A DNA stretch of 12,678 nucleotides from JANMDR01 sp031376425 (GTDB lineage Bacteria > Pseudomonadota > Gammaproteobacteria > Burkholderiales > Usitatibacteraceae). The notes below the pieces were generated by a model. The model saw only the letters and a list, made by a program, of their open reading frames with translations. It made no database searches and was not told where the DNA came from. Where the stretch lies: contig JANMDR010000040.1 in assembly GCA_031376425.1 (NCBI GenBank), positions 1 through 12,678 on the forward strand, given 5' to 3'. Positions 5,964 through 11,399 of this stretch are shown here, in pieces (positions within the stretch are counted from its first letter, which is position 1; every line of letters begins with the position of its first letter). The position numbers were made by a program, and so were the translations under genes.

Positions 5964-6647
5964 TTAGAGATCATATTTGCCGCCCACTTCGAGCGCTTTT
6001 TGATACGCTGGACGCGCATGAATGCGGGTGAGGAAATCGTTCATGTGTGGGTAGTGCTTTACAAAAGTGCCTTTCTTCGCGCCGTCCATCGCGCTGCGGG
6101 CGGCTTCAACCGCAAAGCTCATTTGAATATCGGCAGCACTAAAGCTGCGGCCTGCAAACCATGCGGATTGGCTCAGGCTTTCTTCTATATAGTCTAGGTG
6201 TAATTTTAGTTCTGGCTTTACAAAGCGATTGCGAATGCCTTCGGCAATCGGACGCACGATAGCGCGTGCTAGGCTTGGCATCGGCGCTTCAGGAATTTTG
6301 CTAAAAATTAAATTGAGTAACAGAGGTGGCATGGCGCTGCCTTCAGCATAGTGCAACCAGTAGGTAAATTTTAATTGCGCTGCAGTGCCGATAGCTGGTT
6401 TTAGCCGGCTTTCAGGCTTTTTGCTCAATAAATATTCGATGATTGCGCCGGATTCAGCAATGGCATTTTTACCATCGGTGATGATGGGTGAACGCCCCAA
6501 GGGGTGCACTTTTTTTAAACTTGCGGGCGCGCGCATGGTGAGTTTATCGCGCTGATATTGCGCAACTTTATAGGGCAGTTGTAGTTCTTCAAGCAGCCAT
6601 AAAACTCGTTGTGACCGTGAATTGTTTAGGTGATGTAAGGTAATCAT
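5964..6647 (-). CDS. Glutathione S-transferase family protein
   Basis: The 227-residue product has the usual GST length. The N-terminal thioredoxin-like half carries NNSRSQRVLWLLEE (8-21), with Ser10 at the position of the catalytic serine of bacterial and theta-like GSTs. HPLGRSPIITDG (48-59) includes the cis-proline Pro54, and AESGAIIEYLL (64-74) contains the Glu-Ser pair that binds the gamma-glutamyl group. The all-helical C-terminal half has WFAGRSFSAADIQMSF (about 168-183), with the N-capping Ser/Asp motif. It would conjugate glutathione to electrophiles or act as a glutathione-dependent reductase; the substrate cannot be read from sequence. It lies 27 bases behind the TIP30-like gene. 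The neighbourhood does not point to a specific pathway. Confidence 0.9.
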   Translation of the reverse strand: MITLHHLNNSRSQRVLWLLEELQLPYKVAQYQRDKLTMRAPASLKKVHPLGRSPIITDGKNAIAESGAIIEYLLSKKPESRLKPAIGTAAQLKFTYWLHYAEGSAMPPLLLNLIFSKIPEAPMPSLARAIVRPIAEGIRNRFVKPELKLHLDYIEESLSQSAWFAGRSFSAADIQMSFAVEAARSAMDGAKKGTFVKHYPHMNDFLTRIHARPAYQKALEVGGKYDL

Positions 6648-6674
6648 AATGGGCTTGTAGATGGTTTATTGGTT

Positions 6675-7328
6675 TTACTGGGCAAGGGGTAATATTTGCA
6701 AAGGCTCGTAAATCTGTACGCCGTTGGTAGGTGATTTTGCAGCATTTAGCATGGCGCGGGCAACAGTGCTGGCTTCAATTGGTTTGATGTTGCGCAGTTT
6801 ACCAATGCTTAAAATAGGTGACGCCAACGCGAAACCTAGCTCCATTATGCGCTCACCCATGCGCGGCTGCGCGCGCGCACCTAGTAAGAGCGATGGCCTA
6901 AAAATAGCGCAGGTTTCAAAACCAAGTGCTTGCAATGCCGCTTCCATTTCGCCTTTTACGCGATTGTAAAACACGCTGGAATTAGTGCTTGCCCCCAATG
7001 CGCTGACCACAAAAAATCGTGTGGCTCCAGCCTGTTTTGCTTGGGTTGCAAAGTTGATGACAAGATCAAAATCTACGGCGCGAAATGCGGTTTTAGAACC
7101 GGCAATTTTAATGGTGGTGCCCACACAACAAAAGCAGTCGGCGGGTGTTTTTAAAGCAGGATAAAAATTAGGCTGGGTGAAATCAACCACGGTTTCGGTT
7201 ATGTTTACGCCGCTAGATTTGCGGCGCACCAAGGAAATTACGTTGCTATATTGCGCGGCGAGTAGCGGCGCTAAATGGCTGCCAATTAGGCCGCTGGCGC
7301 CTACAATTATTGCGTTTTTTATGGGCAT
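6675..7328 (-). CDS. NAD(P)-binding Rossmann-fold protein, TIP30/HTATIP2-like atypical SDR
   Basis: The 217-residue product opens with a dinucleotide-binding GASGLIG loop (10-16) after a first beta strand. It carries FCCVGTT (66-72), VVSALGAS (107-114) and a YNRVK sequence (121-125) that fits the Tyr-x-x-x-Lys pair of short-chain dehydrogenases, followed by FRPSLLLG (143-150). This order is typical of the atypical SDR group that includes human TIP30/CC3 and bacterial nucleoside-diphosphate-sugar epimerase-like proteins of about 215 residues. The reaction and substrate are unknown. It follows WS/DGAT after a 90-base gap that contains a hairpin, so it may be read partly as the tail of that transcript. 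It precedes the GST by 27 bases. Confidence 0.85.
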   Translation of the reverse strand: MPIKNAIIVGASGLIGSHLAPLLAAQYSNVISLVRRKSSGVNITETVVDFTQPNFYPALKTPADCFCCVGTTIKIAGSKTAFRAVDFDLVINFATQAKQAGATRFFVVSALGASTNSSVFYNRVKGEMEAALQALGFETCAIFRPSLLLGARAQPRMGERIMELGFALASPILSIGKLRNIKPIEASTVARAMLNAAKSPTNGVQIYEPLQILPLAQ

Positions 7329-7358
7329 TTTGCTTGTTTAAAGTGGTGTAAAAATGCG

Positions 7359-7389
7359 TTGTAGATGCACTAAAAATAGGTGTCTACAA
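7359..7389 (-). terminator. Hairpin between WS/DGAT and the TIP30-like gene, possible attenuator or weak terminator
   Basis: TTGTAGA (7359-7365) pairs perfectly with TCTACAA (7383-7389), and a few further pairs extend inward. In the minus-strand transcript the stem is followed by ACGCATTTTTAC, so the U-run begins four bases after the stem and is broken. This could reduce read-through from WS/DGAT into the downstream genes or merely stabilise the mRNA end. Confidence 0.4.
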
Positions 7390-7417
7390 GGCACGGGTGG
7401 GCTAAATTGATGGATTG

Positions 7418-8935
7418 CTATGTACGAAAGCGCTTAGGCATCCGCTTCGGTTTTGCACCAGCCGCAGCGCCGCCACCAAACGCATTTTCTAAATCAGCAT
7501 CAAATTCATTACCATATGGCCCCATTAAGGTCATTAACACCAGCTTTTCAAATTCATCTGAGAAGCGGTTAATAATATTGTCTGGGTCCGGCACTAAACC
7601 TGAATCGGTCACAATGCCAAATTGTACTTTGCCGTTGTACGTCAAAATAGAAACGCCCATACCGATACCGCCAGATTGGGGAACCCAGAAATCAATCTCG
7701 TCAATTTCACGGCCAGCTAAAAATAAGGGTTGCTGCGGTCCAGGTACATTGGTCATCACGGCTGTGGCATTTTTTCCGATTAAGCCGCTAATTTGATCTT
7801 GCAAAATTTTTGGGCCCAAACCTACCGCATTTAGCAGCACAAATGCCACTACGGGTTGGTAAGAACCCTTCAGCGTTTGCATACGCTCACGCACCTTCTG
7901 CACCCGGGCTAGCGGGTCTTCCTCGCCCACGGGTAGCTCCACAAACACTAGTCCAAATTGATTGCCAAGTTCGCCTGCTTTTTCTAATGGCCGCAAATTT
8001 ACGGGTACCGTGGCGCGCAATTCAATGCCTTCAGTCGCATCGCCTTTGCGTGCCAGATAATCACGCAAAGCCCCTGCTGCCGTAGCTAGCAACACATCGT
8101 TTATCGAGCAACCTAGCGCCTTGCCAATCACTTTTACTTCGGCCAATGATAACGGTTCAGCCCATGCAACCCGTTTAGTACGGCCTAAATTACCTTTAAA
8201 GCGGGTTTTAGAATCCGGCACCATCAATGCAATTTTGCGTAATTCCTCTGCTAATTCAATACCTTTGGAAGCAAATTCACGCATGGAAGAAGGGTCTTTT
8301 ACGATCTCTAAACCTTGCTCAACAATGCCGCGCGTCAGCTTAAACGCACTGTTCCAGACGTTTTGCACTGGTTTTGAAACACTTTTCCAAAAATCCATTT
8401 CACCAGGTGGGCGGGGTGCATCCTTTTTGGGTTTTACGAGGCTTTCTTCTGCGGTTTTGCCTGATAGCGACATCATGACGTTAATCAACGCCACGCCATC
8501 CGCGTAACAATGATGAATCCGCGTAACCAATGCCGTGCCGCCTTGATAATCAAGCAACTGAAACTGCCATAGCGGCTTGCTAAAATCCAAGCTCGTTGAA
8601 GCCATAGCGCTCACAAAATCTTCCAGCTCAAGCTTGCCGGGCGGTTTGCCACCTTTTGCGGGGGCGAGCTTGGCGCGTTTAACGTGGTTGGTGATGTCAA
8701 ATTTTCGGTCGGTTTCCCACCATGCGCCGGTTGGATCTTGAATGGCTTTTTGGCTAAAGCGCTTAAAAGGTAAAAAGCGCTGTTCCACTGTTGTGGTTAG
8801 CACTTTTATATCCAGCTTTTTCTTAAAAATCATCACCCCAACAATCATCATTAGATTGCTAGGATGCTCCATTCTTAGCCAAGCGGTATCAACGCCAGAC
8901 ATGCGTTCGCGGTCAATCAGTGGAAGTTGTGCCAT
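7418..8935 (-). CDS. Wax ester synthase / acyl-CoA:diacylglycerol acyltransferase (WS/DGAT)
   Basis: This enzyme esterifies acyl-CoA to fatty alcohols or diacylglycerol, making wax esters or triacylglycerol at the inner membrane and the surface of lipid inclusions. The 505 residues contain the catalytic HHxxxDG motif intact as HHCYADG (141-147), the PLW motif (121-123), and the second-half motifs SIND (277-280), PVNLR (311-315), NQFG (325-328) and NVPGP (396-400). A lysine/proline-rich insert at 165-180 and a basic tail (KPKRMPKRFR, 495-504) are variable parts. The ATG at 8935 has no clear Shine-Dalgarno sequence. An ATG at residue 12 would leave only MSGVDTAWL before the first helix, so the longer form is kept. 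It is divergent from the acyl-CoA-binding protein gene, which suits supply of its substrate. Confidence 0.94.
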   Translation of the reverse strand: MAQLPLIDRERMSGVDTAWLRMEHPSNLMMIVGVMIFKKKLDIKVLTTTVEQRFLPFKRFSQKAIQDPTGAWWETDRKFDITNHVKRAKLAPAKGGKPPGKLELEDFVSAMASTSLDFSKPLWQFQLLDYQGGTALVTRIHHCYADGVALINVMMSLSGKTAEESLVKPKKDAPRPPGEMDFWKSVSKPVQNVWNSAFKLTRGIVEQGLEIVKDPSSMREFASKGIELAEELRKIALMVPDSKTRFKGNLGRTKRVAWAEPLSLAEVKVIGKALGCSINDVLLATAAGALRDYLARKGDATEGIELRATVPVNLRPLEKAGELGNQFGLVFVELPVGEEDPLARVQKVRERMQTLKGSYQPVVAFVLLNAVGLGPKILQDQISGLIGKNATAVMTNVPGPQQPLFLAGREIDEIDFWVPQSGGIGMGVSILTYNGKVQFGIVTDSGLVPDPDNIINRFSDEFEKLVLMTLMGPYGNEFDADLENAFGGGAAAGAKPKRMPKRFRT

Positions 8936-8959
8936 AGTTAAGTGGGCTATTTTTTTAGG

Positions 8960-8974
8960 TTATCAGGTTGATAA
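8960..8974. promoter_or_regulatory. Inverted repeat in the WS/DGAT-ACBP divergent region, candidate operator
   Basis: TTATCA-GGT-TGATAA is a perfect six-base inverted repeat with a three-base centre. It lies 25 bases upstream of the WS/DGAT start, where a repressor would interfere with that promoter, and within the same region could also affect the acyl-CoA-binding protein gene. It is not the E. coli FadR, FNR or CRP consensus. An overlapping TCAGG/CCTGA pairing (8963-8984) is an alternative fold. Confidence 0.35.
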
Positions 8975-9096
8975 ATGATGCCTGAGTCGAAAATGTTGGC
9001 TAAAATACACCAGAGTGCATTCCGGATACAGCCACTGTAGCGGTAATTTTCCTATCTGGAAACCCCTAATTTTAAAATCAACGAGGAGAAACAACA

Positions 9097-9357
9097 ATGG
9101 CCGATCTAAATAAACAGTTCATCGCCGCAACTGAAAACGTAAAAAAAGCCAAAAAAGACCCCGGTAACGACATGAAATTAAAGCTCTACGCCCACTTCAA
9201 GCAAGGCAGCGAAGGTGACGTAACAGGCGACAAACCCGGATTTACCGACTTCGTAGGCCGTGCTAAATACGACGCTTGGTCAAAAGTTAAGGGAATGAGC
9301 CAAGATGACGCAAAAACGGCTTATATTAAGCTGGTGGAGCGGGTGTTGCGGGATTAA
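9097..9357 (+). CDS. Acyl-CoA-binding protein (ACBP)
   Basis: The 86-residue product is a complete small soluble ACBP, a four-helix protein that binds medium and long acyl-CoA tightly and carries it between enzymes. The ligand residues known from bovine ACBP are all in place: Tyr31 and Lys35 in the second-helix motif (YAHFKQ), Lys57 in AKYDAW, and Tyr76 in AYIKLV. The GDVTGDKPG loop (40-48) matches GDINTERPG of the animal protein. A strong GAGGAG ribosome binding site (9083-9088) is eight bases before the ATG. It is divergent from WS/DGAT and ends at its own hairpin. Bacterial ACBPs are much less widespread than eukaryotic ones, so its place beside an acyl-CoA acyltransferase supports a role in storage-lipid synthesis; that role is inferred. 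Confidence 0.95.
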   Translation: MADLNKQFIAATENVKKAKKDPGNDMKLKLYAHFKQGSEGDVTGDKPGFTDFVGRAKYDAWSKVKGMSQDDAKTAYIKLVERVLRD

Positions 9358-9371
9358 AAACCAGTTTACAC

Positions 9372-9402
9372 GGTGCACCCGGACACGATGTGCACCTTTA
9401 AT
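9372..9402 (+). terminator. Likely terminator after the ACBP gene
   Basis: GGTGCAC (9372-9378) pairs perfectly with GTGCACC (9390-9396) around an 11-base loop and is followed by TTTAATATT. The T-run is short, so the strength is moderate. It separates the ACBP gene from the convergent helix-hairpin-helix gene, which stops at 9408. Confidence 0.6.
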
Positions 9403-9407
9403 ATTAG

Positions 9408-9695
9408 CTACCTACCCACGGTTTTCTTCCGTTCCGCCGTGTAATCCCACCACACGCGGGCATCTTCACCTGCCATGAAACGGGTAACCGATATAAACAC
9501 ATCGATTACGCATGGGTCATGTCGCACGCCCGTTTTTTCGCAAAGTTCATGATGCATCGCAAACGGACATTTGCCGATTAAATCGCTGGGTCGATGAATA
9601 CCGAGGAGCGTTAAATCAGCAGCACCCGCTTTGCCGATATTGGGTAAATCGGTAAGTTTGCTTAAATGACGTCGGTCGACTTTGGATGGATGCAT
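9408..9695 (-). CDS. Helix-hairpin-helix protein of the Cdd1 (pathogenicity locus) family
   Basis: The 95-residue product has a helix-hairpin-helix segment, LPNIGKAGAADLTLLGI (17-33), of the kind that binds DNA non-specifically or mediates protein contacts. The remainder (RPSDLIGKCPFAMHHELCEKTG, HDPCVIDVFISVTRFM, then WWDYTAERK) matches the small Cdd1-type proteins often annotated as 'pathogenicity locus'. That name comes from the Clostridioides difficile locus and implies no virulence here. Length and motif order fit the family. Its role is unknown. It starts ten bases after the stop of the unrecognised gene 9706-10167 on the same strand, so the two are probably co-transcribed. Confidence 0.85.
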   Translation of the reverse strand: MHPSKVDRRHLSKLTDLPNIGKAGAADLTLLGIHRPSDLIGKCPFAMHHELCEKTGVRHDPCVIDVFISVTRFMAGEDARVWWDYTAERKKTVGR

Positions 9696-9705
9696 TCAAA
9701 TAATC

Positions 9706-10167
9706 TCAGTTTGAGTTAAAGGTAATTCCGTGTAAAGCCGCTAAAACGGCCAACCCAAGTGCGCCTGCACCTTTTCCAGTGCCGCGATTTTGCGCAGAAA
9801 AGTTTTGTTTAGCGGTCACGTCCAAAAATAAATAGACTTCGTTAACGGTCGTTTGTTCGGCGTTTGTAGCAATTTCTATTTCAAAAAACTTACCTTCTGC
9901 GGTGACAATAAGTGCTGCAAAGCCATGGGCATAGCCGAGCATAGTGGGGCCTGTTTCCGCATAAAGAATAGCACTTTGTTCGATCACAATATTGTTAATA
10001 TTGTTAGTAGCAAGAAAAGTTGCGATAGCGGGTGCGACGCCAGATTTGCGAAAATGCAATGCGCATTCGTGCATTTGTTCGAAGCTCAGTGCATTTTGTT
10101 GTTGGACGTTGCGCTGCTTCGCCATCGGTGTCGCATTCTGGGTGTTATGGTGCACTGAAAGGGTCAC
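9706..10167 (-). CDS. Hypothetical protein, not recognised (153 aa)
   Basis: I recognise no family. The longest frame begins at GTG 10167, with only a faint TAAG upstream. An internal ATG at 10125 (residue 15, MAKQRNVQQQNALS) would remove a polar leader and may be the true start, giving 139 residues. The protein has no signal peptide or clear transmembrane helix. It has a beta-rich middle (NNIVIEQSAILYAETG, ALIVTAEGKFFEIEIAT, VNEVYLFLDVTA) and a glycine/alanine-rich end (GTGKGAGALGLAVLAALHGI). GTGKGAG resembles a nucleotide-binding loop only superficially, since a following Thr/Ser is missing. Its closeness to the Cdd1-type gene (ten bases) suggests shared transcription. That it is a real gene is likely given the length and the tight spacing. 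Confidence 0.65.
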   Translation of the reverse strand: MTLSVHHNTQNATPMAKQRNVQQQNALSFEQMHECALHFRKSGVAPAIATFLATNNINNIVIEQSAILYAETGPTMLGYAHGFAALIVTAEGKFFEIEIATNAEQTTVNEVYLFLDVTAKQNFSAQNRGTGKGAGALGLAVLAALHGITFNSN

Positions 10168-10184
10168 ACGCTTAGTATTTTAGC

Positions 10185-10218
10185 TCAAAAAAAATCCCGT
10201 ACCAAACGGTACGGGATT
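10185..10218 (-). terminator. Strong rho-independent terminator of the phasin gene
   Basis: AATCCCGTACC (10193-10203) pairs perfectly over 11 bases with GGTACGGGATT (10208-10218) around a four-base loop. In the minus-strand transcript the stem is followed by an uninterrupted run of eight or more Us. It ends the phasin transcript before the 153-residue gene on the same strand. Confidence 0.9.
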
Positions 10219-10296
10219 GAAACGTCCTAAAAGCTAGGACGAGGAGGAGACGAATGAGAGTACGTCTATTTCAATTGCGGATGTTTCAAATTCTAT
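10219..10296 (-). other. Structured 3' untranslated region of the phasin gene
   Basis: In the phasin mRNA the stop codon is followed by a CU-rich stretch, TCTCCTCCTC (complement of 10242-10251), which is unpaired and complementary to Shine-Dalgarno sequences. Next come a seven-pair hairpin, CGTCCTA/TAGGACG (10223-10229 with 10235-10241), and the strong terminator. This arrangement, a single-stranded seed, one hairpin, a terminator and a U-tail, is what Hfq-bound RNAs released from mRNA ends look like. No processing site can be read from sequence. Confidence 0.4.
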
Positions 10297-10992
10297 TTAG
10301 GCAGCATTAGCGACTTTACTTACAGCTTTAACTGCTGTTTTCGCTTTTGTTGCGGCTACTTTTTTAACGGTTGTGGCGGCTTTAACAACGGCTTTGGCGG
10401 CTGGCTTTGTGGCCTTCACAGCAGTTTTAACGGCTGCTTTTACGACAGGCTTAGTGGCTGTTTTGGCGGCAACTGGCTTGGCAGCAGCTTTGCCGCCAGC
10501 ACGCTTTTCAGCGGCCAAGAGAGCGTGTACGCTTTCAGCTAATTCAGCTACTTGTGCGGCTAGCAACTCTACGTCTTTGCTGGTCAAAACGCCTAAGCGG
10601 TTTAGGGCGCTGTGTACGCGGCCTTCAAAAATTTGTTCTAGTTTGTCGAATTTGCCAGTCGCCATTTCGACGCCTTTTGTAGCTTGTGCTTTGGCTGTTT
10701 CAAATGCGGATTCTGCTACGTGGCGAGTATGTTCTTCAACTACTGAACCTTGTGCTACAAGAGTATCGAATACTTTGCGGCCTTCAACTTGGGCTTTTGA
10801 AAATGCACCCAAACCAGCTAGCCAAATTTGCTGAGCAGATTCCATGATTTGCTTTGCATTTGGTACGTCACCCAATTGGGCAGCGATAGTGGAGATTTTT
10901 TCAGCTAATTGTGCTGCAGCACCAGATGCGGCTGGAGCAGCTTTAGCAGATGATTTGTTAGTAGCACGGGCGTTTTTGAATTTAGAAACCAT
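10297..10992 (-). CDS. Polyhydroxyalkanoate granule-associated phasin, PhaF-like
   Basis: The 231-residue product has two parts. Residues about 25-160 form a phasin domain of amphipathic helices: QIMESAQQIWLAGLGAFSKAQVEGRKVFDTLVAQG (48-82), FDKLEQIFEGRVHSALNRLGVLTSKDVELL, and a heptad-like stretch AAQVAELAESVHALL typical of the phasin oligomerisation zipper. Residues about 165-231 are an alanine/lysine tail with repeated KPAAK, KPVVK and AVKA units, like the histone-H1-like domain of Pseudomonas PhaF, which binds DNA and helps share granules between daughter cells. It would coat PHA granules in the cytoplasm. AAGGA ends about ten bases before the ATG at 10992 and is a good ribosome binding site. 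No PHA synthase gene lies in the window. The repeated tail is prone to length variation. Confidence 0.93.
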   Translation of the reverse strand: MVSKFKNARATNKSSAKAAPAASGAAAQLAEKISTIAAQLGDVPNAKQIMESAQQIWLAGLGAFSKAQVEGRKVFDTLVAQGSVVEEHTRHVAESAFETAKAQATKGVEMATGKFDKLEQIFEGRVHSALNRLGVLTSKDVELLAAQVAELAESVHALLAAEKRAGGKAAAKPVAAKTATKPVVKAAVKTAVKATKPAAKAVVKAATTVKKVAATKAKTAVKAVSKVANAA

Positions 10993-11399
10993 GGTTGAAA
11001 ATCCTTAAAAAATTATTGAACGGTTAAGTGTTTGAGCAGATTTAGCCCTTAATGCTAGAGCCAAACCTTGTTGTGCGAGTTCGAATTTCGGTCTAGTTCC
11101 AGACCAAAACAGACACGGATAAACTGCTGTAGACACCGTACCTTCATCGCCGCGTATATTGCTTTGTATTGCATTTTCTGGCGCTTCATTTGCTGCACAG
11201 ACGAAAGATACGCAGGCTTTGTAGAGTAAACACACTAAGATTTCATTTTTTTCGAAGTTTTGTAAGACAGCATCTGATAGCGTTCAAAAATGCAATTGGG
11301 CTTACTAACCGATCAGTCTGCAATGGGGTGCGGGGTGGGTTAATATTGAATCGATCAAAATAAAACCATAAATTGTGCAGTGCACCATAGGAGAGAGCA
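10993..11399. other. Divergent regulatory region between the phasin gene and fadD
   Basis: About 400 bases without a convincing gene. A 76-codon minus-strand frame (11005-11235) has no family-like sequence or ribosome binding site and is probably chance. Inverted repeats that may be operators are GGTCT/AGACC (11090-11105), TTGA-ATCGA-TCAA (11346-11358) and GTGCA-G-TGCAC (11375-11385). The last two lie across the likely -35 element and start site of fadD. Several TGC-rich pieces (11150-11210) recall PhaR-type sites upstream of phasin genes but do not make a clean TGC/GCA repeat. Confidence 0.5.
11346..11374 (+). promoter_or_regulatory. Possible sigma70 promoter of fadD, overlapped by palindromes
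   Basis: TTGAAT (11346-11351) and TAAATT (11369-11374) each match the consensus in four positions and are 17 bases apart. Transcription would begin near 11381 and give a leader of about 20 bases. The -35 element lies inside TTGA-ATCGA-TCAA, and GTGCAGTGCAC covers the start point, an arrangement suited to repression. Confidence 0.4.

Noticed and set aside
10254..10310. 18-codon plus-strand frame behind a strong GAGGAGGAG
   Set aside because: The purine run is simply the complement of the CU-rich phasin 3' UTR, the frame overlaps the phasin end, and no plus-strand promoter was seen. Ribosome profiling could still rescue it.
10373..10834. 153-codon plus-strand frame opposite the phasin gene
   Set aside because: It is the antisense of the Ala/Lys-rich tail and phasin domain, producing an Ala/Thr/Ser-rich translation with no independent support.
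11075..11092. GAGTTCGAATTTC, which resembles a tRNA T-loop
   Set aside because: The flanking bases do not form the T-arm stem, and no anticodon or acceptor arm can be drawn.
11005..11235. 76-codon minus-strand frame upstream of the phasin gene
   Set aside because: No recognisable sequence and no ribosome binding site; it occupies the divergent promoter region.
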